The position numbers were made by a program, and so were the translations under genes. Shown piece by piece: positions 44,721 to 53,891 of a stretch of DNA of 64,000 nt. The notes beneath the pieces were generated by a model. That model searched no databases and was not told where the DNA came from. It saw only the letters and a program-made list of their open reading frames with translations. Within the stretch, counting starts at the first letter, position 1, and each line of letters opens with the position of its first letter. This DNA is from Catenulispora sp. EB89 (GTDB taxonomy: Bacteria > Actinomycetota > Actinomycetes > Streptomycetales > Catenulisporaceae): NCBI RefSeq assembly GCF_041261445.1, contig NZ_JBGCCU010000003.1:434001-498000 (forward strand). Reading direction: 5' to 3'.

Positions 44721-47369
44721 TCAGGCGGCGGGCAGCGCGTCGAGCTGGGCGCCCAGGCGGGCGATGTCGCTCTCGGCGTCGGCCAGGCGCTTGCGGATCT
44801 TGTCGACCACGGCGTCGGGCGCCTTGGCCAGGAAGTCGGCGTTGCCGAGCTTCGCGTTCGCCTGCTCGACCTCCTTGCGCGCGGCGGCCAGACCCTTGTC
44901 CAGCCGCTTGCGCTCGGCGGCGACGTCGATGGTGCCGGACGTGTCCAGCTCCACCTTCCCGCCGGTCGCGGCCAGGGTCGCGGTGGCGCTGAAGCCCTCT
45001 TCCGGAGCGGTGAGCCGGCTCAGCAGCCGGATCGCCGGCTCCTGCCCGGCCAGCTTCGGGTCGGTCAGCGTCAGCCGCGCGGCCACCCGCTGTGCGTCCT
45101 TCACGCCCTGGTCGGTCCGGAAGCGCCGCACCTCGGTCACGACCTCCTGCACCGCCTCGATCACCGCCTCGGCGTCCGCGTCGACCCGCGCCAGGTCGGC
45201 GGTCGGCCACTCGGCGATCACGATCGACTCGCGGCCGGTGAGCGCGGTCCACAGCGTCTCGGTCACGTACGGCACAGCCGGGTGCAGCAGGCGCAGCATC
45301 ACGTCCAGGACGTGGCCGAGCACCGCGCGCGTGGTCTGCGCGTCCGGGTCGTCCGCGGCCGCGCCGATCGGCAGCCGCAGCTTCGCCAGCTCGATGTACC
45401 AGTCGCAGACCTCGTCCCACGCGAAGTGGTAGAGGGCTTCCATGGCCTTGGCGAACTGGAAGTCCTCGTAGAGACCGTCCACCTCGGCCACGACCTCGTT
45501 GAGGCGGGACAGGATCCAGCGGTCCTCGACGGTGAGCCGATCGGCGGCCGGCAACTCGGACGGCACGAAGGCGCCGTTCATCATCGCGAACCGGGTGGCG
45601 TTCCAGATCTTGTTCGCGAAGTTGCGCGCGCCGGCGATCCAGTCCTCGGCCACCGCCTGGTCCGCGCCGGGGTTGGCGCCGCGCAGCAGGCCGAAGCGCA
45701 CCGCGTCGGACCCGAACTTGTCCATCCACAGCAGCGGGTCGACCCCGTTGCCCTTGGACTTCGACATCTTCTTCCCGAACTGGTCGCGGACCAGGCCGGA
45801 GAGCACCACCTTCTGGAACGGCTGCACGCCGTCCATCGCGTACAGGCCGAACATCATCATCCGGGCCACCCAGAAGAAGATGATGTCGTAACCGGTGTGC
45901 AGCACCGAGGTCGGGTAGAACTTCGCCAGGTCGGCGGTCTGCTCCGGCCAGCCGAGCGTGGAGAACGGCCACAGCCCGGAGGAGAACCAGGTGTCGAGCA
46001 CGTCCGAGTCCTGATACCAGCCCGGCTCCGACGGCGGCTCCTCGTCCGGGCCCACGCACACGACCTCGCCGTTCGGGCCGTACCAGATCGGGATCCGGTG
46101 GCCCCACCACAGCTGGCGGGAGATCGTCCAGTCGTGCATGTTGTCGACCCAGGCGAAGTAGCGCGGCTCCATCTCCTTGGGGTGGATCTGCACCCGGCCG
46201 TCGCGCACCGCGTCGCCGGCCGCCTTGGCCAGCGTCTCCACCTTCACCCACCACTGGAGCGAGAGCCGCGGCTCCACCACGGTGTCGCAGCGCGAGCAGT
46301 GGCCCACCGGGCGCAGGAGCTGCTTCTGGCCGACGATGCGGCCCTCCTCGCGCAGCGCGCGCACCACGGCCGGGCGGGCCTCGAAGCGGTCCATGCCCAG
46401 GAACGGGCCGTGCACGGTGATGTTCGCGTGCTCGTCCAGGATCGTGGGCATCGGCAGGTTGTGCCGGCGGCCGATCTCGAAGTCGTTCGGGTCGTGCGCC
46501 GGGGTCACCTTCACCGCGCCGGTGCCGAACTCCGGGTCCACGTGCTCGTCGGCGATGATCGGGATGCGGCGGTCGGTGAGCGGCAGCGGCACTTCCTTCC
46601 CGATCAGGTGCTGGTAGCGCTCGTCGTCGGGGTGCACCGCCACCGCGGTGTCGCCGAGCATCGTCTCGGCGCGCGAGGTCGCCACCACGATGGAGTCCTC
46701 GCCGTCCCCGTAGCGGATAGACACCAGCTCGCCGGGCTCGTCGTGGTGGTCCACCTCGATGTCGGACAGCGCGGTCAGACAGCGCGGGCACCAGTTGATG
46801 ATGCGCTCGGCGCGGTAGACCAGGCCGTCGTCGTACATCTTCTTGAAGATGGTCTGCACGGCCCGCGACAGGCCCTCGTCCATGGTGAAGCGCTCGCGCG
46901 ACCAGTCCAGGGAGATGCCGAGCCGGCGCTGCTGGCCCAGGATCTTGCCGCCGTACTCGGCCTTCCACTCCCAGACCTTCTTCACGAAGGCGTCACGGCC
47001 GAGATCGTGGCGCGACAGGCCGTCCTTGGCCAGTTCGCGCTCCACCGCGTTCTGGGTGGCGATGCCGGCGTGGTCCATCCCCGGCAGGTAGAGGGCCTCG
47101 AAGCCCTGCATCCGCTTGCGCCGGATGATCGCGTCCTGGATCGACTGGTTGAGCGCGTGGCCCACGTGCAGCGACCCGGTCACGTTCGGCGGGGGGATGA
47201 CGATGGTGAACGGCTCCTTGTCGGAGGCCGCGTCGGCGGTGAAGTAACCGTTCTTTACCCACCGCTCGTACAGCTCGCCCTCTACCTCTACCGGCGCGTA
47301 GGCGGTCGGCAGAGTGGTGGCGGCGCTGTCGGCAGCGCCCTGGGCGGCTGGAGTGGTGGTTTCATTCAC
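44721..47369 (-). CDS. valS: valyl-tRNA synthetase
   Basis: The 882-residue product has the class I HIGH motif [16 protein letters not shown] (about 58-73), KMSKS as [14 protein letters not shown], the editing domain and a C-terminal coiled coil ([31 protein letters not shown]). It charges tRNA-Val. No T-box is expected or seen; the 48-nt gap to the upstream mazF is short. Confidence 0.97.
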   Translation of the reverse strand: MNETTTPAAQGAADSAATTLPTAYAPVEVEGELYERWVKNGYFTADAASDKEPFTIVIPPPNVTGSLHVGHALNQSIQDAIIRRKRMQGFEALYLPGMDHAGIATQNAVERELAKDGLSRHDLGRDAFVKKVWEWKAEYGGKILGQQRRLGISLDWSRERFTMDEGLSRAVQTIFKKMYDDGLVYRAERIINWCPRCLTALSDIEVDHHDEPGELVSIRYGDGEDSIVVATSRAETMLGDTAVAVHPDDERYQHLIGKEVPLPLTDRRIPIIADEHVDPEFGTGAVKVTPAHDPNDFEIGRRHNLPMPTILDEHANITVHGPFLGMDRFEARPAVVRALREEGRIVGQKQLLRPVGHCSRCDTVVEPRLSLQWWVKVETLAKAAGDAVRDGRVQIHPKEMEPRYFAWVDNMHDWTISRQLWWGHRIPIWYGPNGEVVCVGPDEEPPSEPGWYQDSDVLDTWFSSGLWPFSTLGWPEQTADLAKFYPTSVLHTGYDIIFFWVARMMMFGLYAMDGVQPFQKVVLSGLVRDQFGKKMSKSKGNGVDPLLWMDKFGSDAVRFGLLRGANPGADQAVAEDWIAGARNFANKIWNATRFAMMNGAFVPSELPAADRLTVEDRWILSRLNEVVAEVDGLYEDFQFAKAMEALYHFAWDEVCDWYIELAKLRLPIGAAADDPDAQTTRAVLGHVLDVMLRLLHPAVPYVTETLWTALTGRESIVIAEWPTADLARVDADAEAVIEAVQEVVTEVRRFRTDQGVKDAQRVAARLTLTDPKLAGQEPAIRLLSRLTAPEEGFSATATLAATGGKVELDTSGTIDVAAERKRLDKGLAAARKEVEQANAKLGNADFLAKAPDAVVDKIRKRLADAESDIARLGAQLDALPAA

Positions 47370-47417
47370 GCCTCCAAGCTTATCGGTGCCCAGGTGGGGA
47401 TTCTGCCGAGTATCGGA

Positions 47418-47768
47418 CTACAGCGCGAGGTGCAGACGAAGCGCGGCGTCGAGGCGCTTCATGGTGTCCGGATTCAGGGCCGTGATCCGCCGGCCGATGC
47501 GGGAGACGTCGACGGTGCGGACCTGCTCGGCCTGGGCCTTGGAGTCGGCGCGCAGTCCCGGGTGGTCGGCGGCCTTGATGAGGACCTGGAACGGGTAGAC
47601 GCGCGCGGTGTTCGAGGTGACGGGGACGACCGTGACGACGCCCCGGCTGTGGCGGTGCGTGGCGGTGTTCGCGCCGTCGTTGGAAACGATGACGGCCGGG
47701 CGGCTCTTGGGGGCCTCGCTGCCGCGCGCCGGGTCCAGATCGACCCAGAACACGTCGCCGCGGCGCAT
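47418..47768 (-). CDS. mazF: MazF/PemK family endoribonuclease toxin
   Basis: The 116-residue product begins MRRGDVFWVDLDPARGSEAPKSRPAVIVSND, the MazF signature, and continues with VTVVPVTSNTARVYPFQV. MazF toxins cleave mRNA or tRNA. ATG 47768 is chosen; a GTG at 47807 would add 13 residues and overlap the antitoxin gene. It follows mazE closely, between clpX and valS. Confidence 0.92.
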   Translation of the reverse strand: MRRGDVFWVDLDPARGSEAPKSRPAVIVSNDGANTATHRHSRGVVTVVPVTSNTARVYPFQVLIKAADHPGLRADSKAQAEQVRTVDVSRIGRRITALNPDTMKRLDAALRLHLAL

Positions 47769-47781
47769 GGCGGGCACGGAA

Positions 47782-48003
47782 CTACTCAACGTCGGTGAGT
47801 CCGTCACCGAGCACGGTGTCCCACAGCGCGGCGTCCCCGGAGCTGACCCATTCGTCGTAGGCGGCGGTGTAGTCGTCGACCAGGCTCAGGGATCGGGCCA
47901 GGTCGATGGCCTTGTGGACGGCCGCGGAGCGTGATTCGGCGTTCAACTCGTCCAGGAACGCCACATCGTCGTCGGGCAGGGAGATGCTCAACTTGGTCGA
48001 CAT
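47782..48003 (-). CDS. mazE: MazE-like ribbon-helix-helix antitoxin
   Basis: The 73-residue product begins MSTKLSISLPDDDVAFLDELNAESRSAAVHKAIDLAR, a ribbon-helix-helix DNA-binding fold, followed by an acidic C-terminal part (YDEWVSSGDAALWDTVLGDGLTDVE) suited to toxin binding. It lies 13 nt before mazF. A palindromic operator directly upstream suggests autorepression. Confidence 0.88.
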   Translation of the reverse strand: MSTKLSISLPDDDVAFLDELNAESRSAAVHKAIDLARSLSLVDDYTAAYDEWVSSGDAALWDTVLGDGLTDVE

Positions 48004-48009
48004 ACCACT

Positions 48010-48039
48010 ATCCTACCCTGGTAGGAATCGATTCCTACC
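48010..48039 (-). promoter_or_regulatory. mazEF operator: 20-bp perfect palindrome plus extra half-site
   Basis: GGTAGGAATCGATTCCTACC (48020-48039) is a perfect palindrome. A further half-site, TCCTACC (48012-48018), faces it across CT, giving three alternating half-sites. TAGGAT (48015-48010, minus strand) is a good -10 and would start the transcript at the mazE ATG (48003), so the mRNA would be leaderless and the operator would overlap the promoter. Confidence 0.75.
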
Positions 48040-48051
48040 GCGAAACGAAAA

Positions 48052-48079
48052 TTGGCGGCCCGCCGAAGCGAACCGCCAA
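48052..48079 (-). terminator. intrinsic terminator of clpX
   Basis: A 7-bp stem (TTGGCGG with CCGCCAA) is followed on the minus strand by TTTTCGTTTCG, a rare U-rich tract for this genome. It begins 29 nt after the clpX stop and precedes the mazEF operator. Confidence 0.75.
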
Positions 48080-48107
48080 CCGCCTGTTCACAAGCCAGGT
48101 GCGCGAC

Positions 48108-49439
48108 CTACGCCGACCGGTCCCGTCGCTCGTTCAGGTTCTGCTGCGTCCCGGTCCGCCGGCCGTGCTCGTTCAGCGCGCGCTGGTCCCGCGGCACCAG
48201 CGTGGGCAGCACGTGCTCGCGCACCACCTCGCCGGTGATGACCACGGTGCCGACGTCGGAGTGGCTGGGGACCTCGTACATCACCGACATCAGCACCTCC
48301 TCCATGATCGCGCGCAGACCGCGGGCGCCGGTGCCGCGCAGGATCGCCTGGTCGGCGATGGCCTCGACGGCGTCGTCCTCGAAGACCAGCTCCACGCCGT
48401 CCAGCTCCATCAGCCGCTGGTACTGCTTGATCAGCGCGTTGCGCGGCTCGACCAGGATCCGGACCAGGGCCGCGCGGTCCAGCTTGTGGACCGAGGTGAC
48501 CACGGGCAGCCGGCCCACGAACTCCGGGATCATGCCGTACTTCAGCAGGTCCTCGGGCAGCACGTCGGCGAACACGTCGGTGGTGTCGACGTCGTAGCGG
48601 GAGCGGAGCTGGGCGGTGAAGCCCATGCCGCGCTTGTTCACCCGGGCGTCCACGATCTTGTCCAGGCCCTCGAAGGCCCCGGCGACGATGAACAGCACGT
48701 TGGTGGTGTCGATCTGCAGGAACTCCTGGTGCGGGTGCTTGCGCCCGCCCTGCGGCGGCACCGAGGAGACCGTGCCCTCGAGGATCTTCAGCAGCGCCTG
48801 CTGCACGCCCTCGCCGGAGACGTCGCGGGTGATCGACGGGTTCTCGGCCTTGCGGGCGATCTTGTCGATCTCGTCGATGTAGATGATCCCGGACTCGGCC
48901 TTCTTGATGTCGTAGTCGGCCGCCTGGATCAGCTTGAGCAGGATGTTCTCGACGTCCTCGCCGACGTACCCGGCCTCGGTCAGCGCCGTGGCGTCGGCGA
49001 TGGCGAAGGGCACGTTGAGCATCCGGGCCAGGGTCTGCGCCAGGTAGGTCTTGCCGCAGCCGGTGGGGCCCAGGAGCAGGATGTTGGACTTGGCCAGCTC
49101 GATCTGCTCGCCGCGGCGTCCGCCGCGCTCGCGCTGGTAGTCCCCGGCCTGCACCCGCTTGTAGTGGTTGTAGACCGCCACCGACAGGCTCTTCTTGGCG
49201 TTCTCCTGGCCGATGACGTACTCGTCGAGGAAGTCGTAGATCTCCTTGGGCTTGGGCAGCTCCGCCAAGCCCCGGGCCGCGGCCGGCTCGCCGGGCTCCT
49301 CCTCGATGATCTCGTTGCACAGATCGATGCACTCGTCGCAGATGTACACGCCGGGGCCCGCGATGAGCTTCTTGACCTGCTTCTGGCTCTTGCCGCAGAA
49401 AGAGCACTTCAGCAGGTCGGCGTTGTCGATGCGTGCCAC
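48108..49439 (-). CDS. clpX: ATP-dependent Clp protease ATP-binding subunit ClpX
   Basis: From GTG 49439 (AAGGAGA upstream) the product has 443 residues. It has the zinc-binding C4 domain ([10 protein letters not shown]... [10 protein letters not shown]), Walker A GPTGCGKT, pore loop GYVGEDVE, Walker [11 protein letters not shown] and a GF-type ClpP-docking loop (RGMGFTA). It unfolds substrates for ClpP1P2. It is separated from clpP2 by 227 nt containing a 13-bp hairpin. Confidence 0.97.
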   Translation of the reverse strand: MARIDNADLLKCSFCGKSQKQVKKLIAGPGVYICDECIDLCNEIIEEEPGEPAAARGLAELPKPKEIYDFLDEYVIGQENAKKSLSVAVYNHYKRVQAGDYQRERGGRRGEQIELAKSNILLLGPTGCGKTYLAQTLARMLNVPFAIADATALTEAGYVGEDVENILLKLIQAADYDIKKAESGIIYIDEIDKIARKAENPSITRDVSGEGVQQALLKILEGTVSSVPPQGGRKHPHQEFLQIDTTNVLFIVAGAFEGLDKIVDARVNKRGMGFTAQLRSRYDVDTTDVFADVLPEDLLKYGMIPEFVGRLPVVTSVHKLDRAALVRILVEPRNALIKQYQRLMELDGVELVFEDDAVEAIADQAILRGTGARGLRAIMEEVLMSVMYEVPSHSDVGTVVITGEVVREHVLPTLVPRDQRALNEHGRRTGTQQNLNERRDRSA

Positions 49440-49577
49440 GGTGGAGCTTCTCCTTTGTGAAGATCCCGGTGCTGGACCCACTCCTCGGCGCTTGTACGCG
49501 CTTCGTAGTCTGTCCCCCAAGACGGTACCGCTCATACCCCCGGCGAGGCGTGAGCGCTCGACTTTCGCGAGCGCATC

Positions 49578-49613
49578 GGCCGTGGCATCGAATGATAATC
49601 CGATGCCACGGCC
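49578..49613. terminator. hairpin between clpP2 and clpX
   Basis: A perfect 13-bp stem (GGCCGTGGCATCG with CGATGCCACGGCC) closes on the 10-nt loop AATGATAATC. It lies 54-89 nt after the clpP2 stop and about 140 nt before clpX, so it may partly separate the two transcripts. Confidence 0.7.
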
Positions 49614-49666
49614 CGTGGCGGGTCACCCCGCCGGAATATCAGTGTCCGCAACCGGTCACGCCTGGC

Positions 49667-50311
49667 TCATCGAGCGTTCAGGGAGTCCGTACGGGAGGTC
49701 AGCACCTGGTCGATGATCCCGTAGTCCTTGGCCTCCTCGGCCGAGAGGATCTTGTCGCGGTCGATGTCCTTGTGCACCTGATCGGCGTCGCGGCCGCTGT
49801 GCTTGGCCAGCATCGACTCCATGACGGTGCGCATCCGCAGGATCTCGTTGGCCTGGATCTCCAGGTCGGACAGGTCGCCGCGGCCGCCCTCGCTCCAGGG
49901 CTGGTGGATCAGGATCCGGGCGTTGGGCAGCGCCAGGCGCTTGCCCGGGGTGCCGGCGGCCAGCAGCACCGCGGCCGCGGAGGCGGCCTGGCCCATGCAC
50001 ACCGTCTGGATGTCCGGCTTGACCCACTGCATCGTGTCGTAAATGGCGGTGAGCGCGGTGAAGGAGCCGCCGGGGCTGTTGATGTAGATGGAGATGTCCC
50101 GGTCGGGGTCCATCGACTCCAGCGTGATCAGCTGGGCCATCACGTCGTTGGCCGAGGCGTCGTCGATCTGCACGCCCAGGAAGATGATCCGCTCGTCGAA
50201 CAGCTTCGAGTACGGGTCCCACTCGCGGAAGCCGTAGCTGGTGCGCTCGCTGAACTTGGGGACGATGTAGCGGGCGTCGTGCTCGGGCCCGCGGTAGATC
50301 ATGTCGTTCAT
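49667..50311 (-). CDS. clpP2: ATP-dependent Clp protease proteolytic subunit, second copy
   Basis: The 214-residue product has the catalytic serine S111 in [12 protein letters not shown], histidine H136 in LIHQP and a later aspartate. [23 protein letters not shown] is typical of actinobacterial ClpP2. GGAGG precedes ATG 50311. It lies 60 nt after clpP1 and forms the hetero-tetradecamer with it. Confidence 0.95.
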   Translation of the reverse strand: MNDMIYRGPEHDARYIVPKFSERTSYGFREWDPYSKLFDERIIFLGVQIDDASANDVMAQLITLESMDPDRDISIYINSPGGSFTALTAIYDTMQWVKPDIQTVCMGQAASAAAVLLAAGTPGKRLALPNARILIHQPWSEGGRGDLSDLEIQANEILRMRTVMESMLAKHSGRDADQVHKDIDRDKILSAEEAKDYGIIDQVLTSRTDSLNAR

Positions 50312-50371
50312 GGAAGGAGGTCCTCCGGGATAAAGCGGCCAGGTAGGGGTCAGGAGGGGCTGCGGAGAGCC

Positions 50372-51010
50372 TCAGTCCTGCAAGGCGTCAGACGCGGTGC
50401 CGCCGGCGCCGGGGACGTCGTTGGCGTGCGTCATGATGTCGTCGATGAGGCCGTACTCCTTGGCCTCCACGGCGCTGAACCAGGTGTCCCGGTCGGAGTC
50501 CAGCTCGATCTTGTCCAGCGGCTGGCCGGTGTGCTGCGCGGTGAGCTCGGCCATCCGCTTCTTGCTGCGCAGCAGGCGCTCGGCCTGGATCCGGATGTCC
50601 GCCGCGGAGCCCCCGATGCCCGCGGAGCCCTGGTGCAGCAGGATCTCGGTGTTCGGCAGCGCGAAGCGCTTGCCGGGGGTGCCGGCGGTGAGCAGGAACT
50701 GGCCCATCGAGGCCGCCATGCCCATGCCCACGGTCACGATGTCGTTGGGGATGTACATCATCGTGTCGTAGATCGCCAGGCCCGCGGAGACCGAGCCGCC
50801 GGGGCTGTTGATGTAGAAGTAGATCTCCTTGTCGCTGTCCTCCGCGGTCAGCAACAGCAACTGGGCACACAGCGAGTTGGCGATGTCGTCGTCGACCTGG
50901 GTGCCCAGGAAGATGATCCGGTTGCGCAGCAGCCGGTTGTAGACCTGGTCGCTCAGGCCGAGCGGGCTGTCAACGCCCGCACGGGCCATCGGGGTCAGCG
51001 GCGTCGTCAT
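50372..51010 (-). CDS. clpP1: ATP-dependent Clp protease proteolytic subunit, first copy
   Basis: The 212-residue product has S101 in GMGMAASMGQF and H126 in LLHQG. Both copies therefore keep their nucleophile and histidine. ATG 51010 is preceded by AGGGTGA; the longer frame to 51085 is not family-like. It leads clpP1-clpP2 and lies downstream of tig and a strong terminator. Confidence 0.95.
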   Translation of the reverse strand: MTTPLTPMARAGVDSPLGLSDQVYNRLLRNRIIFLGTQVDDDIANSLCAQLLLLTAEDSDKEIYFYINSPGGSVSAGLAIYDTMMYIPNDIVTVGMGMAASMGQFLLTAGTPGKRFALPNTEILLHQGSAGIGGSAADIRIQAERLLRSKKRMAELTAQHTGQPLDKIELDSDRDTWFSAVEAKEYGLIDDIMTHANDVPGAGGTASDALQD

Positions 51011-51180
51011 AGGTTCACCCTGCCTGGTTCGTCGGAAGCGGAATGCGCGGACCGGTACAACGAACACCGTCGAGCCCTGTGACACCCTCGACTCGTGATC
51101 GCCGCCGGTCCTAGGACGACCCTAACGCCCCGGTCCCCCACGGCGTCGGCGCCCCGGCCCTTGTTCGCTGACGGCATACG

Positions 51181-51217
51181 CGAAAGCCCCGCGTCCTGCG
51201 CAGGAGCGGGGCTTTCG
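51181..51217. terminator. bidirectional terminator between tig and clpP1
   Basis: A 12-bp stem (CGAAAGCCCCGC with GCGGGGCTTTCG) is extended by an inner TCCTGC/GCAGGA pairing after one bulged G. It starts 33 nt after the tig stop and separates tig from the clpP operon. Confidence 0.85.
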
Positions 51218-51249
51218 TCATACCGGGTGTTCGACACCCGCCTGTTCGA

Positions 51250-52650
51250 TCAGTCGTGCTTGTGGCCGTAGTGCTCGTCCTCCGGGACCCGGCCGTGGCT
51301 GTCCGGGTTCTCGCCGTCGGTGTCCTCGACGTCGGGGGCGTTGATCTTCTTGACGTCGACCTCGTTGCCGGCGGCGTCCTTGACCTTGGCGGCCTCCAGG
51401 ACCAGGTTCAGCGCCTTGCCCCGGCGCACCTCGCCGACCAGGGCCGGGATCTGCCCGGCCGAGGAGATCTGCTGGGCGAACTCGTCCGGGCGCATGCCGG
51501 CCTGGGACGCGCGCTGGATGAGGTGGTTGGTCAGCTCGCCCTCGTTCACCGAGATCTCCTCGGCGTTGGCCAGCTTGTCCAGGATGAACTGGGCCTTGAC
51601 CCCGTCGCGCACCTCGTCGGCGAGCTCGGCGTTGTACTCGTCCTCGGTCTTCTCCTGCAGCTTGAAGAAGCCCTCGCGGGTCATGCCGCCCATCGCGATC
51701 TGGCGGTCCAGGGCCTCGTTGCGCCAGGCCAGCTCGGCGTCCACGACCGACTTCGGCAGCGGGATGTCCACGCGCTCCAGCAGGACCTCCAGCACCTTGT
51801 CCCGGGCCGAGGCGACCTGCTCGAACTGCTCGGAGCGCTCCAGCGTCTCGCGGACGTTGGTGCGGAACTCCTCCATGGTGTCGAACTCGCTGGCCAGCTG
51901 GGCGAACTCGTCGTCCAGGGCGGGCAGCTCGCGCTCCTTGACCGCGGTGACGGTGACCTCGATGGTCGCGTCCTCGCCGGCGTGCGAGCCGCCGAGCAGC
52001 TTGGAGGTGAAGGTGGCGGTCTCACCGGCCTTCTTGCCGATGATCGCCTCGTCGGTGCCCTCGATCAGCTGGGTGGAGCCGACCTCGTAGCTCATGCCCT
52101 TGGCGGTGCCGTCCTCCAGCACCTCGCCGTCGATCGAGGCGGCCAGGTCCAGGGTGACGAAGTCACCGTCGGCGACCTCCCGCTCGACCTCCTTGAGCGA
52201 GCCGAAGCGCTTGCGGATGTCCTCGATGCGCTCGTCCACCGCCTCGTCGGCGACGGTCGCGTCCTCGACCTCGACCTCGATGTCGTCGTAGGCCGGCACC
52301 TCGAACTCGGGGCGCACGTCCACCTCGGCAGTGAACTTCAGGTCCTGGCCCGGCTCGAACTCGGCCAGGTCCACGTCGGGCTGGCCGACGACCTCGATCT
52401 TGTTCTCCTCGACGGCCTGGCCGTAGAACTGCGGCAGCGAGGAGTTGATGGCCTCCTCCAGCGCGGCGCCGCGGCCGAAACGCTGGTCGATGACCGCGGC
52501 CGGGACCTTGCCCTTGCGGAACCCCGGGATCGAGACCTGCTCGGCGATCTTCTTGTAGGCCGCGTCGAGGCTCGGCTTGAGCTCCTCGAACGGGACCTCA
52601 ACGGTGAGCCGGACCCGAGTCGGGTCCAGGGTCTCGACAGCGCTCTTCAC
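51250..52650 (-). CDS. tig: trigger factor, ribosome-associated chaperone
   Basis: From GTG 52650 (AAGGAGAG upstream) the product has 466 residues. The ribosome-binding signature GFRKGKVP lies at about 43-50, followed by an FKBP-type peptidyl-prolyl isomerase domain (about 155-240) and the C-terminal chaperone arms. The C-terminus is acidic and His-containing (EDEHYGHKHD). It binds nascent chains at the exit tunnel. Confidence 0.97.
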   Translation of the reverse strand: MKSAVETLDPTRVRLTVEVPFEELKPSLDAAYKKIAEQVSIPGFRKGKVPAAVIDQRFGRGAALEEAINSSLPQFYGQAVEENKIEVVGQPDVDLAEFEPGQDLKFTAEVDVRPEFEVPAYDDIEVEVEDATVADEAVDERIEDIRKRFGSLKEVEREVADGDFVTLDLAASIDGEVLEDGTAKGMSYEVGSTQLIEGTDEAIIGKKAGETATFTSKLLGGSHAGEDATIEVTVTAVKERELPALDDEFAQLASEFDTMEEFRTNVRETLERSEQFEQVASARDKVLEVLLERVDIPLPKSVVDAELAWRNEALDRQIAMGGMTREGFFKLQEKTEDEYNAELADEVRDGVKAQFILDKLANAEEISVNEGELTNHLIQRASQAGMRPDEFAQQISSAGQIPALVGEVRRGKALNLVLEAAKVKDAAGNEVDVKKINAPDVEDTDGENPDSHGRVPEDEHYGHKHD

Positions 52651-52778
52651 TGCTGCTCTCCTTGCGGCGCTGCCGGCCTGGCAGCCTCGAGTCATGGCGC
52701 GACGTCGCGCGTGGACGGGGTACGAAGCCCCATCGTAACCCGGAGTGCCGCCCCTGAAGGAAACGGTCCCCGAACTCG

Positions 52779-53237
52779 CTACAGCTCTCTCTGGTAGCAA
52801 TGGGACATCGGCTCATCGGCATACGCCCCGAAACCCGGGATCGGCACGTACCCGGAGCGCTCGTAGAAGCGGATCGCGGCGGCCTGCTTGGGCCCGGTCT
52901 CCAACCGGAGCGTGCGCCAACCGCGCACTACCGCCGCCTGCTCCAGCGCGGCCAGCACCGCGCCGGAGACGCCCCGGCCGCGCCAGTCCGGCACCACGTA
53001 CATACGCTTGAGTTCCGCGGCGCCCGGCTCCAGCGGACGCAGTGCCCCGCAGCCCACCGGCTGGTCCGCGACGTGCGCGAGCAGGAACACGGCGATGTCG
53101 GCGGCGGTCGGCGCGGCGCCGGGCTCGCTGTCCGGACCGTACAGCGCGGCGATCTCGGCGCGCTGGGCGTCACGCAGCGTGGCCGCCTGCGGGTGGTCCC
53201 ACGGCACTTCGGTGACGGTGATGATCGGTGCGCTCAC
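52779..53237 (-). CDS. GNAT family N-acetyltransferase
   Basis: The 152-residue product has the acetyl-CoA-binding region AAELKRMYVVPDWRGRGVSGAVLAALEQAAVVRGWRTLRLETG and the terminal AAIRFYERSGYVPIPGFGAYADEPMSHCYQREL seen in small-molecule GNATs. The acceptor is unknown. It lies directly upstream of tig with a 128-nt gap. Confidence 0.9.
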   Translation of the reverse strand: MSAPIITVTEVPWDHPQAATLRDAQRAEIAALYGPDSEPGAAPTAADIAVFLLAHVADQPVGCGALRPLEPGAAELKRMYVVPDWRGRGVSGAVLAALEQAAVVRGWRTLRLETGPKQAAAIRFYERSGYVPIPGFGAYADEPMSHCYQREL

Positions 53238-53317
53238 CGAGCCAGTGTGGCTCGGGGAGATGTCTCGGATGTTTCAGCCGCTTCTGTCTCTCCTGCTTGC
53301 CGGACCCTTACTGGACC

Positions 53318-53848
53318 TCAGCTGAACAGGGCCTGCACGGTCATCAGCGGCATCATCACCAGCAACACCAGGCCCAGGGCGGCCAGGATCGCGAACACCG
53401 TGACGTTGAACCGGCTCAGCGGCCCGACCGCGAAGTCGGCCTCGGTCGGAAGGTAGCGCACCTCCGCGGTCGCGCCGACCTCCAGGGCGCGGCTGGAGGC
53501 GTCGGCGTGCCGGTGGGCGGCGCCGTCCGGGGTCGCGTACTCGAAGACCGGGTAGGTGAAGTCGCTGTTGTGGAAGGAGACCACGGCGGCCACGGTCGCG
53601 GTGGCGCGCTCGGCGCCGGTGCGTAGGCGCCAGCGCAGGCGCAGGGCGCTCAGGTAGTCGGTGCGCAGCGCGGCAGCGGCGAGGAAGGCGCCGAAGGCGG
53701 AGGTGACCGCGCCGATCAGGACGCTGGCATAGCCGTTGTTGGCGTCGGCGTCGGTCGCGACTATGAGCACCGTCTCCACGACATAGAGAAGGAATGCGGC
53801 CAGCAGTATCCGTGCGCCCTTGGACATAGCGGCCCACTTCTCAGCCAT
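53318..53848 (-). CDS. DUF3592-like membrane protein
   Basis: The 176-residue product has two N-terminal membrane helices (about 11-31 and 41-61), a middle beta-rich domain (TATVAAVVSFHNSDFTYPVFEYATPDG, then VGATAEVRYLPTEADFAV) and a final helix (VFAILAALGLVLLVMMPLM). The middle matches the DUF3592 pattern. It lies 43 nt downstream of the fusion protein gene and could be a fourth operon member. Function is unknown. Confidence 0.75.
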   Translation of the reverse strand: MAEKWAAMSKGARILLAAFLLYVVETVLIVATDADANNGYASVLIGAVTSAFGAFLAAAALRTDYLSALRLRWRLRTGAERATATVAAVVSFHNSDFTYPVFEYATPDGAAHRHADASSRALEVGATAEVRYLPTEADFAVGPLSRFNVTVFAILAALGLVLLVMMPLMTVQALFS

Positions 53849-53891
53849 GCGCAGCCCCTCCCAGGGTTCTCGAGGGCACCGATGGTAGCGG

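Noticed and set aside
51140-51180. Possible ClgR box (TTCGC...GCGAA) upstream of clpP1
   Set aside because: TTCGC and GCGAA are present but 11 bp apart, while the ClgR sites I know have a shorter spacer; one arm also belongs to the terminator stem.
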